Shown in pieces: positions 44,051-53,242 of a DNA stretch of 64,000 nucleotides. The notes under the pieces were generated by a model, which was not told the origin of the DNA, did not search any database, and saw only the letters and a list, made by a program, of their open reading frames with translations. Within the stretch, counting starts at the first letter, position 1. Each line of letters opens with the position of its first letter. Source of the DNA: Oribacterium sp. C9. GTDB lineage: Bacteria; Bacillota; Clostridia; Lachnospirales; Lachnospiraceae. The DNA lies in assembly GCF_002007235.1 (NCBI RefSeq), contig NZ_MUHW01000012.1:1-64000 (forward strand), given 5' to 3'. Both the position numbers and the translations under genes were made by a program.

Positions 44051-44103
44051 GTGAATTTCAAAATAAAAAATATTTTTTATTTTGGGAGTACTTTGAAATC
44101 CGT

Positions 44104-45651
44104 CTATTCCTGTTTCCTCTTAGGTCTTGCACCCTTTCTGATCTCTCCAAACATACGGAAAGGCGACTCCTTCGTGAGGGTTTCCTTGATTATATTCTCT
44201 ATGGAAACTCTGTAGCTTGGATCATTTATGACAGGAACTTCCAGAAGAAGCTCTATCTGATTTTCTGCATCTAGACCTATGTCACTGAACTTCTGGGCGA
44301 TATCCCTGACTGCCTTGTAAGCTGCACTGGCTGAACGCCCCTCATTCTCTACGAGGACCTTATTGGTCTCAGAGATGTACCTGCTTCTTACTGTCATATC
44401 CGATACCTGCTTCTCATACATCCTCATGGTCTGACGGGTCGCCGAATGTCCGGCTCTTCCGTATCCGAGATCTGACCATGAGTACTTTTCTATCAGAAGT
44501 TTGGCAGAGGATTCACTTCCATAAAATATTATCTGTTCATCTCCTACCTCTACGAGAAGTCCTGTCATTGCATCAGGTATCAGATTTCTTATGAGCTTTT
44601 CATCATCGAAAGGAACCTTGATGAGTTTCATCTGTCCTTCAGTATAGAAAACATTGATGGCCGCCTTCAGGAAATCATTGATCCTTAACTCATCATAACG
44701 GTACTTCGCTTCAGAGACCGCAAGCTCGATGAGAACCTTATTCTTGACCTCTTCGGACATGTTCCTTCTTCTGGCTATTTCCTCTATACCGATAGCATGA
44801 CTTACGAACTGCGCGTCAAGCATCTCCTCTCTCACATTCATAGTATGATTCACCATAAATGCAGCTTTCTTCACCACACTGGAATGTATATCATTTTTTA
44901 TGGAGATGGCATGCTGGGGCTTTTCTCCCGCAAGACCGATACCGATGATGATGGCCTCAGGTGAATACTTCATATTGTTGATTATGGTCTCATCGTTCCA
45001 ATATATCATGCTGTTATAGCTCTCGTTCAGCTCATAGAATTTGATGTTCGAGAAATTTTTGAACTCACTCTTTAGTATATTGGTGGCTTCAACACTATAT
45101 ATATCACTGAGGGCGGTATACACATCAACTCTGTTGTTTTTATGAAGGTCACCCACGAAATCTGTGAGCACCTCGTCCCTCTGGCACTGATTGATAGCTT
45201 CTTCCAGACGCTCCAGATCTATCTCTATAGACGGACGGTTCCTGATATAAGCCACCAGTTCATATTCATTTACAGGAACAGTTATACCGTCTGCCCCGTT
45301 ACGTCTCGCTCTTGCGATATCTTCCACCAGTGTATTTAACATGGCAGACAGTTCTCTCTGATCGTTCTCATTTGGAGAAACATCGCATACAGTTATAAAT
45401 GTAGACCTGCTTCCTGATGCAGAAGCTTCTACTATCATTTTTTTATTTACATCATCTCTTCGTACATGCACCCTGTCTTCAGGCAGTAGTTCTTTTATCT
45501 CATCCCCTGAAATATTGTAAAGAACTAACGGATCAACATTATATGTACGTTTAATTGCCGGTTGTTCTTCTTTATCGTTACCACTGCCGAACATCCTGCT
45601 GATGACCCCGAAAGGATGCTCTTCAGTGAAATGATCTGAAAATAAGCCCAT
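44104..45651 (-). CDS. conserved-looking protein of unknown function upstream of flagellin (515 aa)
   Basis: A soluble 515-residue protein with no signal peptide or transmembrane span. It has an N-terminal alpha/beta region (about 35-130; STFITVCDVSPNENDQRELS), a helical middle (about 150-330) and a C-terminal region with VRSRYISETNKVLVENEGRS and a basic end (KGARPKRKQE). I do not recognise a family. ATG 45651 follows GGGGTAAAAT and lies 15 bases after the glycosyltransferase gene upstream. That places it in a PilZ-glycosyltransferase-unknown operon that ends directly before flagellin. A motility-related role is inferred from context only. Confidence 0.75.
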   Translation of the reverse strand: MGLFSDHFTEEHPFGVISRMFGSGNDKEEQPAIKRTYNVDPLVLYNISGDEIKELLPEDRVHVRRDDVNKKMIVEASASGSRSTFITVCDVSPNENDQRELSAMLNTLVEDIARARRNGADGITVPVNEYELVAYIRNRPSIEIDLERLEEAINQCQRDEVLTDFVGDLHKNNRVDVYTALSDIYSVEATNILKSEFKNFSNIKFYELNESYNSMIYWNDETIINNMKYSPEAIIIGIGLAGEKPQHAISIKNDIHSSVVKKAAFMVNHTMNVREEMLDAQFVSHAIGIEEIARRRNMSEEVKNKVLIELAVSEAKYRYDELRINDFLKAAINVFYTEGQMKLIKVPFDDEKLIRNLIPDAMTGLLVEVGDEQIIFYGSESSAKLLIEKYSWSDLGYGRAGHSATRQTMRMYEKQVSDMTVRSRYISETNKVLVENEGRSASAAYKAVRDIAQKFSDIGLDAENQIELLLEVPVINDPSYRVSIENIIKETLTKESPFRMFGEIRKGARPKRKQE

Positions 45652-45666
45652 ATTTTACCCCTTATC

Positions 45667-46785
45667 CTATAAAAGTCTTATCCTCTCTGCTGCCTTCTCA
45701 TAACCCTGCTCTGCCGAAATCCCATAGTAGTAGCGGGCTTTTTCCTTATTCCCCGAAACCTCATACCAGGTTCCGAGATTATATGCAGCCTTGAAGGATC
45801 CAGTTCCTATGACCCCCTCAGGTCGGCTTATCTCGCCGAGCTCCAGACACTTAAGATAACTCTTCTCTATATAAGGTAGAAGGTCCTTGTATTTTTCTGT
45901 ATTCTTGAGAACAAGCTTCATATAAAAGAGTCCTGAATAAAAATAAAAATCAGGATTCCTCGTGAAATCATACTGAACCTTGCTCATGATGTCATGAGCC
46001 TCCTCCAGGCTTTCCTCTGTGTCCATATCATAAAGCGTATAGAGGTATCTCATAATGCCATCTGTCCAATATGGTGCCTGTCTTATCTCCTTCCTTCCTG
46101 AAAATCTCCAGAATGTCCTGAAGTACGGCAGACTCTCCTCTTCCTTTTTCAGATTTCTGAGAGTGATGGCCATCTGATAATTGTAATACGGATCATTTGG
46201 TTCCTTTTCCAGAGCTTCTGCAAGATACTGATAGTTTCTCTCGCCCTTACCCTTCCTCATATATCCGTCATGAAGCACATAAAGAGGCGATAACCTGTTA
46301 ACCACCTTTGCAGCGACCTGCTCATGTATGCTTCCTCTGTAGCGCATTCCTGCAGGAAGGATACGGTCTATCTCAGTGATGCTCCGGTCTATCTCGTCCC
46401 CGTTCGGATATGAGTCTTCTCTCTTTATGATTCCAAGCCACCTCATACCCTGTTTATCATACATCATATCTATAAACTCTCTCAGAGCTTCCGGATTGCT
46501 GTTTTCATCATTAACGAGGTACTCATCCGCATCCAGCACGAGATTTATATCCGCATTCCATTCCCTTTCTGATTCTCCGAGTGCAAAATTCCTTGCCTTT
46601 GCGAAGTCATTTTCCCATGGAAATGAATACACCTTGGCGCCAAACTTTTCAGCTATTTCGAGAGTTCTATCCGTCGATCCGCTGTCGGCTATGATTATAT
46701 TGTCAACAAAAGGAGCTGCCGAAGTGAGGCACCTCTCCAGACAACGTTCTTCATTTTTTACAATCATTACGAGATTAATGATCAT
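45667..46785 (-). CDS. family 2 glycosyltransferase with C-terminal repeat region
   Basis: About 372 residues. It has a GT-A core (VMIVKNEERCLERCLTSAAP; IADSGSTDRTLEIA; LVLDADEYL with the Asp-Ala-Asp) and a C-terminal TPR/Sel1-like part ending YYYGISAEQGYEKAAERI. It is related to, but distinct from, the three tandem enzymes at 36692-40574. ATG 46785 is chosen because GGAGA lies six bases upstream. It lies between the PilZ gene and the unknown 515-residue gene. Confidence 0.86.
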   Translation of the reverse strand: MIINLVMIVKNEERCLERCLTSAAPFVDNIIIADSGSTDRTLEIAEKFGAKVYSFPWENDFAKARNFALGESEREWNADINLVLDADEYLVNDENSNPEALREFIDMMYDKQGMRWLGIIKREDSYPNGDEIDRSITEIDRILPAGMRYRGSIHEQVAAKVVNRLSPLYVLHDGYMRKGKGERNYQYLAEALEKEPNDPYYNYQMAITLRNLKKEEESLPYFRTFWRFSGRKEIRQAPYWTDGIMRYLYTLYDMDTEESLEEAHDIMSKVQYDFTRNPDFYFYSGLFYMKLVLKNTEKYKDLLPYIEKSYLKCLELGEISRPEGVIGTGSFKAAYNLGTWYEVSGNKEKARYYYGISAEQGYEKAAERIRLL

Positions 46786-46851
46786 ATCTGTCTCCATTCC
46801 GCCAATGTCCATCCGGCAGCAAAAAGTGCTGAAAAGAATATATTCTCAGGA

Positions 46852-47478
46852 TCATATTCCGCCGCTTTTTTTCTGCCGCTGTTCATTAAGCTCCTTAAAT
46901 ACAAAGCCTCTTATATCTGTTTCAGCTCCATCAGTAAGCTCCACAAACTGAAGACCGTAACCATTATCCCCTGAAGTATAGATCTTCCCCCAGAGGACCT
47001 TGACCTTGAGCGCTCTCTCCATTTCTTTAAAACTATAGTGGAACTCTAGGATCTCACCCATGGTAAGTGCCTGAGCAGTCACCATGAAGATGCCTCCGGC
47101 GCTCAGGTTCGTTATGGTTCCGAAAAACTTGTCCCTTCGTTCTGTCATAGACTCAAACTGTACATTTATGGAGAGATTTACACGGATATCCTGCTGCCTC
47201 TGAATTATCTCTATGACATCTAGTATCTGACACTCTCCCATCCATTTTTCACTCATGCCGGGATAAGCCGGATTTCTTTTGATCACTATGTCACAGTTCG
47301 CCTTTACACAGCCCTTTATACTGTCGTTGAAAGAAACCTCTGCTCCCTTCATGCGTAGATCCAGAAGATCATCCCTGAAATACAGGGCCACATCATTTTC
47401 CAGCCCGTTAACTACCCTGACACGATATTCTGTTCCATTGTATCTGACTACTGCATTGCTGCAATCCTTAAGTATCAT
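46852..47478 (-). CDS. YcgR-like PilZ domain protein
   Basis: 208 residues: an N-terminal beta-rich flagellar-brake-like domain (about 1-90) and a PilZ domain (about 92-200). The second c-di-GMP motif is present as NLSAGG. The first, RxxxR, reads IQRQQDIRV: the first Arg of the motif is replaced by Gln with an Arg one position earlier, so binding may be altered. YcgR-type proteins slow or bias the motor when bound to c-di-GMP. It heads a three-gene minus-strand run in a flagellar cluster, which supports that role. Confidence 0.83.
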   Translation of the reverse strand: MILKDCSNAVVRYNGTEYRVRVVNGLENDVALYFRDDLLDLRMKGAEVSFNDSIKGCVKANCDIVIKRNPAYPGMSEKWMGECQILDVIEIIQRQQDIRVNLSINVQFESMTERRDKFFGTITNLSAGGIFMVTAQALTMGEILEFHYSFKEMERALKVKVLWGKIYTSGDNGYGLQFVELTDGAETDIRGFVFKELNEQRQKKSGGI

Positions 47479-47596
47479 TTATAACCTCTGCTATTACGTG
47501 TAATTTCAGATAGATTATCATAAACAGGTCTGTCTGTGCATCTGTCAATTTGACGAATCCAGAGTGCGGACAGAATCTCGGGCTGTACCTTTCCCA

Positions 47597-48436
47597 TCAG
47601 ACTTCATCAAAATCGCCTATGCTGTTTGTTGTATTTAAAAGCATCTGAAGTCTCAGGATCTCTATGAGGTTTGCGAACATATCCTTGTCTATCTTTCCCT
47701 TACCGTCCACATCTCCGCTTATCCTGTCCTGAAGTATGGAGCTTATATTGATCATCCCGTTTCCTAAGGAGGAAGTGCCTATACCAAGAGTGTTCAGGAG
47801 CGCCTGCATCTCACTTATGGAGCTGCCTTCCCCTATGAGATCAAGAGATGAATCACTTTTTCCTTTTCCGACTATGGAATTGATATCTATGGCAGTGTTC
47901 TCACTGAGGTCTGCCATGATCTTTTTTACATAGTTCTGTGTCTCCTTGTAAGGCGGAACACCATTATACTTCTTCACCGCCCCGGATCCGGCATTGTATG
48001 CTGCAAGCGCAAGTTTCAGATCCCCTCCGAACTCCTTTAGATTAGAAGCAAGGAGCTTGGCTCCTCCCATTATATTCTGTTCGGGATCGAAAGGATCCTT
48101 TACCCCGAGACTCTTTGCGGTAGCCGGCATAAGCTGCATGATTCCCATGGCTCCTGCCTTTGATACAGCCGTTGTCTTGAAATCAGATTCAGCCTTCGCC
48201 ACCGCCTTCAGTATCCTTTCCGGAACACCGTAAGCTTCCGCCGCCCTTGCAAATATGGCATCAAGTGTAGATGAACCTGTGTTGACAGGGGTTCCGCTGC
48301 TCTCCGCTGTTCCTGCCGCCTTTATCCCTTCCAGAACATTCTGAAAAGTTTCAGCCGTTTTGGACAGAAGGGTCGTATTGGCTGGTCTCCCCTTCCCTGT
48401 ATTCGTTATCTCGGTAATTGACTCCATAAGTGGCAT
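47597..48436 (-). CDS. lytic transglycosylase (SLT domain)
   Basis: 279 residues with a goose-type/SLT lysozyme fold at about 55-185: ILKAVAKAESDFKTTAVSK (catalytic Glu in AES), GAMGIMQLMPATAKSLGV, and LALAAYNAGSGAVKKYNG then YVKKI. It should cleave peptidoglycan strands. No classical signal peptide is visible, so export may use the flagellar apparatus, as for FlgJ-like or rod-associated enzymes; this is inference. ATG 48436 follows GGGGGA. It sits in the FliK-like/FlhB-like operon and could open the wall for the flagellum. Confidence 0.9.
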   Translation of the reverse strand: MPLMESITEITNTGKGRPANTTLLSKTAETFQNVLEGIKAAGTAESSGTPVNTGSSTLDAIFARAAEAYGVPERILKAVAKAESDFKTTAVSKAGAMGIMQLMPATAKSLGVKDPFDPEQNIMGGAKLLASNLKEFGGDLKLALAAYNAGSGAVKKYNGVPPYKETQNYVKKIMADLSENTAIDINSIVGKGKSDSSLDLIGEGSSISEMQALLNTLGIGTSSLGNGMINISSILQDRISGDVDGKGKIDKDMFANLIEILRLQMLLNTTNSIGDFDEV

Positions 48437-48456
48437 ATCTTACATCCCCCTTTATG

Positions 48457-49647
48457 CTACTGTTCCGCTACCATCTGGCCATATTCGTTAAGATAGTATA
48501 TCTTTCCGCCATCATACAGATATCCTGTCTGCATGCGTCCGCTACTGTTGAAATAGTACCAGAATCCGTTTATAAACTCCCATCCTGTTTTCATATATCC
48601 CATATTCGGATCCAGATAATAGACACTGCCGTCCTTATCGAACAGAAAACCTGTCATCATCTGCCCCTGATCGTTGAAATAGTACCAGAGACCTCCTATA
48701 TACTGCCAGCCCGTGGCTACTCTTCCGTAAGTGTCATAGTATATCCATGTGCCACCCGGATTATACCATCCTGTCGTACTGGTCGTTTTACCGTTATAGT
48801 CTGGCAATGTTCCCGTATTTTCTGTTGTGTTGTACCCTATAGGCGTTACACCCTTTGTACCTGTATGAGAAGTGACCACATCGCTCTGTGAAGTGATCCA
48901 GTCTCCTTCTTTCAGATATTTCTTTTCATCGGAGGTCATGGGAATCGCCCTTACTTCATAGTAGAAAATATCCTTTGTATAATCCTCAATCTTATCTGAG
49001 AAATCAACAGTGGTTCCCTTTATCTTCTTGGTGGCTACTTCTTCATCATTTTTATAAAGTTTTATCTCATATCCCGGAGCATAATCCACCGGCATCCAGA
49101 CAGCCTTTTTGAATTTATAGTCCCATCCTGCCGATTCAGTATCTCCCAGTACAGCACATGGAACATAGTAGACCTTTAGTTCAAGTATACCTTCATCATC
49201 TCTTCCACAGTGAGAAAACTCGGCATCCTTCAGAGTGACCGCCTCTCTGTTCCATTTGTTCCCGAAATAGTAGCCGGATTTACAGCTTAGATGTATGGTC
49301 ACGAGAACCCTCACTCCCGGCTTCCACTTTTCCGCCTCCCTGGCATAAGTGATATCATCTATAACTACATTGCCGGTACTGCATGTGATAGTAGGCTCCA
49401 GAGTCTCTCCTCCGTCACCGTAATTCTGCTTGAAAGTCACACTGACCTTTTCGATGATGCTTCCATCGGCCCTGACCTGTTTCACATGGGTGAGCACAAA
49501 CCATCCAACGAGAAGGAGAAGCATGAAAAGCTTTGCCGCCTTGTTGCTTCGCTTTGCTTCTCGCTCAAGCCTTGCCAGGTCCTCTTCTCTCTGTTCCCTT
49601 ATGCGGTCCCTGTATGTACTTCTTTTTCTGTTTGATAAGTCTGCCAT
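48457..49647 (-). CDS. membrane-anchored protein with cell-wall-binding repeats
   Basis: About 396 residues: a charged cytoplasmic N-terminus (Arg/Glu-rich, about 1-40), one signal-anchor span (about 41-58), an extracellular beta-rich part and about five C-terminal choline-binding-type repeats (TGWYNPGGTWIYYD, TGWQYIGGLWYYFNDQGQM, TGWEFINGFWYYFNSSGRM). Such repeats bind wall polymers. It starts 13 bases after its larger relative and is followed by the lytic transglycosylase gene. A wall-anchoring role around the flagellum is a possibility from context. Confidence 0.85.
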   Translation of the reverse strand: MADLSNRKRSTYRDRIREQREEDLARLEREAKRSNKAAKLFMLLLLVGWFVLTHVKQVRADGSIIEKVSVTFKQNYGDGGETLEPTITCSTGNVVIDDITYAREAEKWKPGVRVLVTIHLSCKSGYYFGNKWNREAVTLKDAEFSHCGRDDEGILELKVYYVPCAVLGDTESAGWDYKFKKAVWMPVDYAPGYEIKLYKNDEEVATKKIKGTTVDFSDKIEDYTKDIFYYEVRAIPMTSDEKKYLKEGDWITSQSDVVTSHTGTKGVTPIGYNTTENTGTLPDYNGKTTSTTGWYNPGGTWIYYDTYGRVATGWQYIGGLWYYFNDQGQMMTGFLFDKDGSVYYLDPNMGYMKTGWEFINGFWYYFNSSGRMQTGYLYDGGKIYYLNEYGQMVAEQ

Positions 49648-49660
49648 CACTAAACCCCAC

Positions 49661-51097
49661 TTATTGTCTCATGCCTTCGTTGTTGATGTAGAAACCGTCA
49701 ACGTAGGCGTTGGTAGCCATCTGTCCGCTTCCCGGATAGAAGTAGTAAAGATTATCGTCGATCGCTTTCCAGCCCTCCACCATGGTTCCGTCAACATCAC
49801 AGTAATAGGTCTTACCGTTTCTGTGTATCCAGCCCGTGAACATGACCCCGTAAAGTGAATTATCTATATCATTGAGGAAATAGTACTTACCGTTCTCATA
49901 GAGCCATCCTGTATACATGGCGCCGCTGCTCTTGAAATAGTAATAGTGAGTATTTATCATTCGCCAGCCGTTGTTCGCAGCCTGGCCGTATATCTCACCG
50001 TTCCTTACCTCTTCTCTTGGGATGAGATAGTACCAGTCGTTACCGTTCTTCATCCATCCTATGTACATTGCTCCGGTCTTCGCAAGGAAGTAGGTCCTTC
50101 CATCCACTATCTGCCAGCCTGTCTGCATCTGCCCGTACTGGTTAAAGAGATACCACTCATTATCTATATTGGCCCATCCGCCTCCCTGAAGACGATTGTC
50201 ATCGAGATGCCTGTAGTACCAGAAACCGTTTTCCTTGTACCAGCCGAACTTATAGAGACTTTTAGCCGTTCCTCCTCCGTCCTGTCCCTTTCCGTCGGAA
50301 ACATCTCTGTCACTTATGGTAAGCTCCGCAGAACCTACCCATCCGCTGTTCTGGGCATACTTCGCCTGTTCGGTAGATGTGACTATGGTTCTGATATTTA
50401 CATAGTAACTTCCTGCCTGAGTCATATAGGGATAGAAATTATACAAAAGCCCTGAGGTAGTTGTTGAAGTCACCTGAGTCTTATCTCTCATAAGCTGGAG
50501 CTCATAGGTACCAGAAGTGTTATCTGGCCGTGTCCATCTAATCTCTCCGAGCTTTTTATCATTCCAGTAAATATCCGTAGGTTCTTCAAACTTTCCCTTT
50601 ATAGGGTCAAGCTTTATATTGATGACCAGTTTGTCACCATCCTTACTGGCACTCGAAAAAGTACCTCCCGTCACGGTTACGTTGGAACTTCTGTAGCTTG
50701 TCAGAAGATAATGCTTACTTATATCCTTTGCTTCTATAGTGACCCTCAGGCTGGGCTGATCTCCGCTCTTTACCCTCATGTCACTGCTGCTTGTCCACTC
50801 TGCCTTTGTTATCTTGTAGGTACTTCCTGAACTTGAGACCGCCACCTCGTTGTTATCAACAGAGCTCTTATCTATGAGTACAGTCGAAGGCAGTTTTCTC
50901 CCCGCTTCAAGCTTCGACTTTACCTTTACCGATATAGTATTGATAGGCTGGGTAGCTGCCTCTGCTCTTATAGGAGTGAATAAAAGTATAAATGCGCACA
51001 CTGTAAAAAGCAGGATGTAAAGCCCCCTTAGGCATATTTTCGATCCATCATCCGCGCACTCGATATGAAGTTTTCTATTTTTTTCTAATGTTTCCAT
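49661..51097 (-). CDS. secreted protein with cell-wall-binding repeats
   Basis: About 478 residues: an N-terminal hydrophobic segment (LYILLFTVCAFILLFTPI) with a likely cleavage site after AEA, a beta-sandwich-like region (about 40-260) and eight or so choline-binding-type repeats at the C-terminus (ENGFWYYRHLDDN, NEWYLFNQYGQMQTGW, NGKYYFLN). I start at ATG 51097, which follows AGGA and overlaps the FlhB-like gene by 23 bases; a longer frame to 51154 has no support. It pairs with the downstream smaller relative. Confidence 0.83.
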   Translation of the reverse strand: METLEKNRKLHIECADDGSKICLRGLYILLFTVCAFILLFTPIRAEAATQPINTISVKVKSKLEAGRKLPSTVLIDKSSVDNNEVAVSSSGSTYKITKAEWTSSSDMRVKSGDQPSLRVTIEAKDISKHYLLTSYRSSNVTVTGGTFSSASKDGDKLVINIKLDPIKGKFEEPTDIYWNDKKLGEIRWTRPDNTSGTYELQLMRDKTQVTSTTTSGLLYNFYPYMTQAGSYYVNIRTIVTSTEQAKYAQNSGWVGSAELTISDRDVSDGKGQDGGGTAKSLYKFGWYKENGFWYYRHLDDNRLQGGGWANIDNEWYLFNQYGQMQTGWQIVDGRTYFLAKTGAMYIGWMKNGNDWYYLIPREEVRNGEIYGQAANNGWRMINTHYYYFKSSGAMYTGWLYENGKYYFLNDIDNSLYGVMFTGWIHRNGKTYYCDVDGTMVEGWKAIDDNLYYFYPGSGQMATNAYVDGFYINNEGMRQ

Positions 51098-51413
51098 CCA
51101 CCACATCCTGCGGAACCGGCAGCTCGACCTCTGCCTCCTTATGTTTCTCTGCAAACTTCAAAAAATAAACATATATCTCAACCACAGCACTGAACAGTTC
51201 AGGCGGTATCTCTGCCCCGAGCTTTAACTGAGTAAGCAGAGAAGCAAGCGAATCGTCTTCATATACCGGAACTCCGGCTTTCATGGCTGTTTCCGTTATC
51301 TTTTCCGCTATATACCCCATTCCCGAAGCCACGATGACCGGAGCTCCGTTCTTATCGGGATCATACTTCAGTGCTGCTGCTTTTTTCTTTCTAACTGTAT
51401 CAGACGGCGACAT
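51075..51413 (-). CDS. FlhB C-terminal-domain-like protein (YlqH type)
   Basis: The 112-residue protein resembles the cytoplasmic domain of FlhB without the membrane part: KAAALKYDPDKNGAPVIVAS, then GVPVYEDDSLASLLTQLKLG and IPPELFSAVVEIYVYF. The self-cleaving Asn-Pro-Thr-His of FlhB is absent (the position reads Asn-Gly-Ala-Pro). In Bacillus, ylqH sits beside the FliK-like ylqG, as here. The start overlaps the FliK-like gene's end by 14 bases. It may assist the export-gate specificity switch. Confidence 0.88.
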   Translation of the reverse strand: MSPSDTVRKKKAAALKYDPDKNGAPVIVASGMGYIAEKITETAMKAGVPVYEDDSLASLLTQLKLGAEIPPELFSAVVEIYVYFLKFAEKHKEAEVELPVPQDVVDGNIRKK

Positions 51414-52818
51414 TTATACCCTTCTCCTTCTCTTTGATTTCAGGGAACACTTCATCTACCCTGTGGCTTCTGGTTAGAACCCCTATCTCCATATTTTTCA
51501 CATTGAAACCGTTGTTCTTAAGTATATCCTGAATACTTCTCGAGATATTCTCCTCCGGCTCCTTTAGTGTAGGCGGTATGAAGATCTGCATGTTGACATT
51601 GCCATTATCCACCATGGAGATGAGCTCAAAGTTCCCCACATCCTGAATACTGAATTTTATGAAAATCTTCTGCTTCTTTGCGGCATCCGACTTCTCACGC
51701 TCCGCATCCGGATCCACCCACATCTCAGACATGACATTCTTTTCCTGATAACGGAAAGGAATTAGAAGATGAAGAAGAGGCATATAAACACTCTCATTCA
51801 TTAGAAGGTGATTGAGCACCTGATAGTATCTCTCCACATTCTCTGATCCGGCGCTTCCCTCAGTTCCCTTCTGGATAAGTTTCGTAAGCATCTCAGGGAA
51901 CTTCATAGCCTTTTCAGACTGAGGTCCCAGATTCTCCATGGCTTTTGCCAGAGTTTCCTCAGGTACTCCCTTGAAGAACATCTTGAAATCGCTGTGCTTG
52001 GTAAGTTTAGTAAAAAGCTGATTCAGTTTATCCTCATTACCATCTTCATATTTAACAGCATATAAAGAAAAAAGGACTGTTGCTGTTCTCACTGCACCGT
52101 AATTGTGAGTCCTGGATATATACCTGGATAAGAATGGAATGATCAGCTTATTTATAACTTCCGTGTTTTTTTCGGTATCTCCCGGAGCCGCGCTTTTATC
52201 TAACTGATCCATCAGTTTCGAAAAGCCCTCTCTCTGGGAAGGAAGAATCAGACTCTCTATATCATTTCCTAGAGACTCCATCTGATTGAGCAGATGCTCA
52301 CTTGAGGCATAATTGTTATATGTCTTTATGAAATCAAGAATATTTTCTCTGAGGGCCGGTGAAACATCATGATTCAGGATATTTCGTAATCCATCGAAAA
52401 GCTCCCCTGTGAATTTCACTTGCGCCTGCTGCTGTGATTCGATAAAGTTCATCAGTTCCTTCGGATCCTGAGTCTCTATCTCCTGAAACAGCTCATTTAA
52501 GATTTCCTGTAGTTCTGTATCCCCTACGATCTGTAACGCTGCCCCGTCAGTGAACAGCAGTTCCTCCATCTCTGTAGGAAGCTGCATCCCCTCATGCATC
52601 CTCTGAATGAAATTCGTATAATTCGATTCAAAATTTACGCTGCCCTCTCCACCGACGTTGGCTCCGACCTGATTTCCATTTTCCGAGGTTACTGAGGGCT
52701 CCACCTTGCCCGGAGTTGCTACCTGAGGGTTTTGACCTATGTGAGGATGAACTCCCGGTGTGTTGTTGACCTGCTGGTTGTTCAATGAAGTATTCTGCAC
52801 CTGCAAAATATTAGGCAT
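51400..52818 (-). CDS. FliK/YlqG-like flagellar hook-length-control-related protein
   Basis: 472 residues with a Gln/Asn/Pro-rich disordered start (about 1-70), a helical middle, and a C-terminal region (about 375-455) with SIQDVGNFELISMVDNGNVN, MQIFIPPTLK and a following helical stretch, similar to the FliK C-terminal domain. It is not a full classical FliK; the downstream FlhB-like partner supports the YlqG assignment. ATG 52818 follows AGGAGATATAGCTT. It heads the minus-strand operon and is divergent from flgM. Confidence 0.72.
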   Translation of the reverse strand: MPNILQVQNTSLNNQQVNNTPGVHPHIGQNPQVATPGKVEPSVTSENGNQVGANVGGEGSVNFESNYTNFIQRMHEGMQLPTEMEELLFTDGAALQIVGDTELQEILNELFQEIETQDPKELMNFIESQQQAQVKFTGELFDGLRNILNHDVSPALRENILDFIKTYNNYASSEHLLNQMESLGNDIESLILPSQREGFSKLMDQLDKSAAPGDTEKNTEVINKLIIPFLSRYISRTHNYGAVRTATVLFSLYAVKYEDGNEDKLNQLFTKLTKHSDFKMFFKGVPEETLAKAMENLGPQSEKAMKFPEMLTKLIQKGTEGSAGSENVERYYQVLNHLLMNESVYMPLLHLLIPFRYQEKNVMSEMWVDPDAEREKSDAAKKQKIFIKFSIQDVGNFELISMVDNGNVNMQIFIPPTLKEPEENISRSIQDILKNNGFNVKNMEIGVLTRSHRVDEVFPEIKEKEKGINVAV

Positions 52819-53242
52819 AAGCTATATCTCCTGATCTATGTACGTAAACCCGGATTTGGATCCCCGTACTGAATTTTTATTTTATATGCGAAAACTTAGA
52901 GATTTACCCATGACATCGCATAAAATCACGCGCTTCGTTTCATCTAATGATATTATATCGTCAATTTAAATCCGGACTATTAGATTTTTTGTAAATTTCC
53001 CCTTATATTTTTCTGGGATTTTGCCGTTAGCTATCTACGATTTAAAATTTTAATAGCGTTATTCGTTTCTTGATGTTATATTACGGTGGCAAAGGACGAT
53101 ATTATGTTTAAATCAAAACCAGATGCACAATTTTTTAATGAAAATAATTTTAAATAGGAGTTATTATTTTGATCCCACTGCCGATAATATAAGCAGATGG
53201 AACTCATTGATTTAATTGTGCGTTTATGCAAGGAGGCATTTT
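52819..53242. promoter_or_regulatory. divergent control region between FliK-like and flgM genes
   Basis: The 424-base, AT-rich gap contains no gene I can support. It holds the flgM sigma-28 promoter at 53161-53187. A TATAAAAT-like box lies on the minus strand near 52890 but without a clear -35. Confidence 0.5.
53161..53187 (+). promoter_or_regulatory. sigma-28 promoter of flgM
   Basis: TTAT (53161-53164), 15 bases, GCCGATAA (53180-53187): a perfect sigma-28 -10. An anti-sigma-28 gene under sigma-28 control gives negative feedback. Confidence 0.75.

Noticed and set aside
47540-47560. TTGACA on the minus strand before the PilZ gene as a promoter
   Set aside because: No acceptable -10 at 16-18 bases; listed nowhere as a feature.
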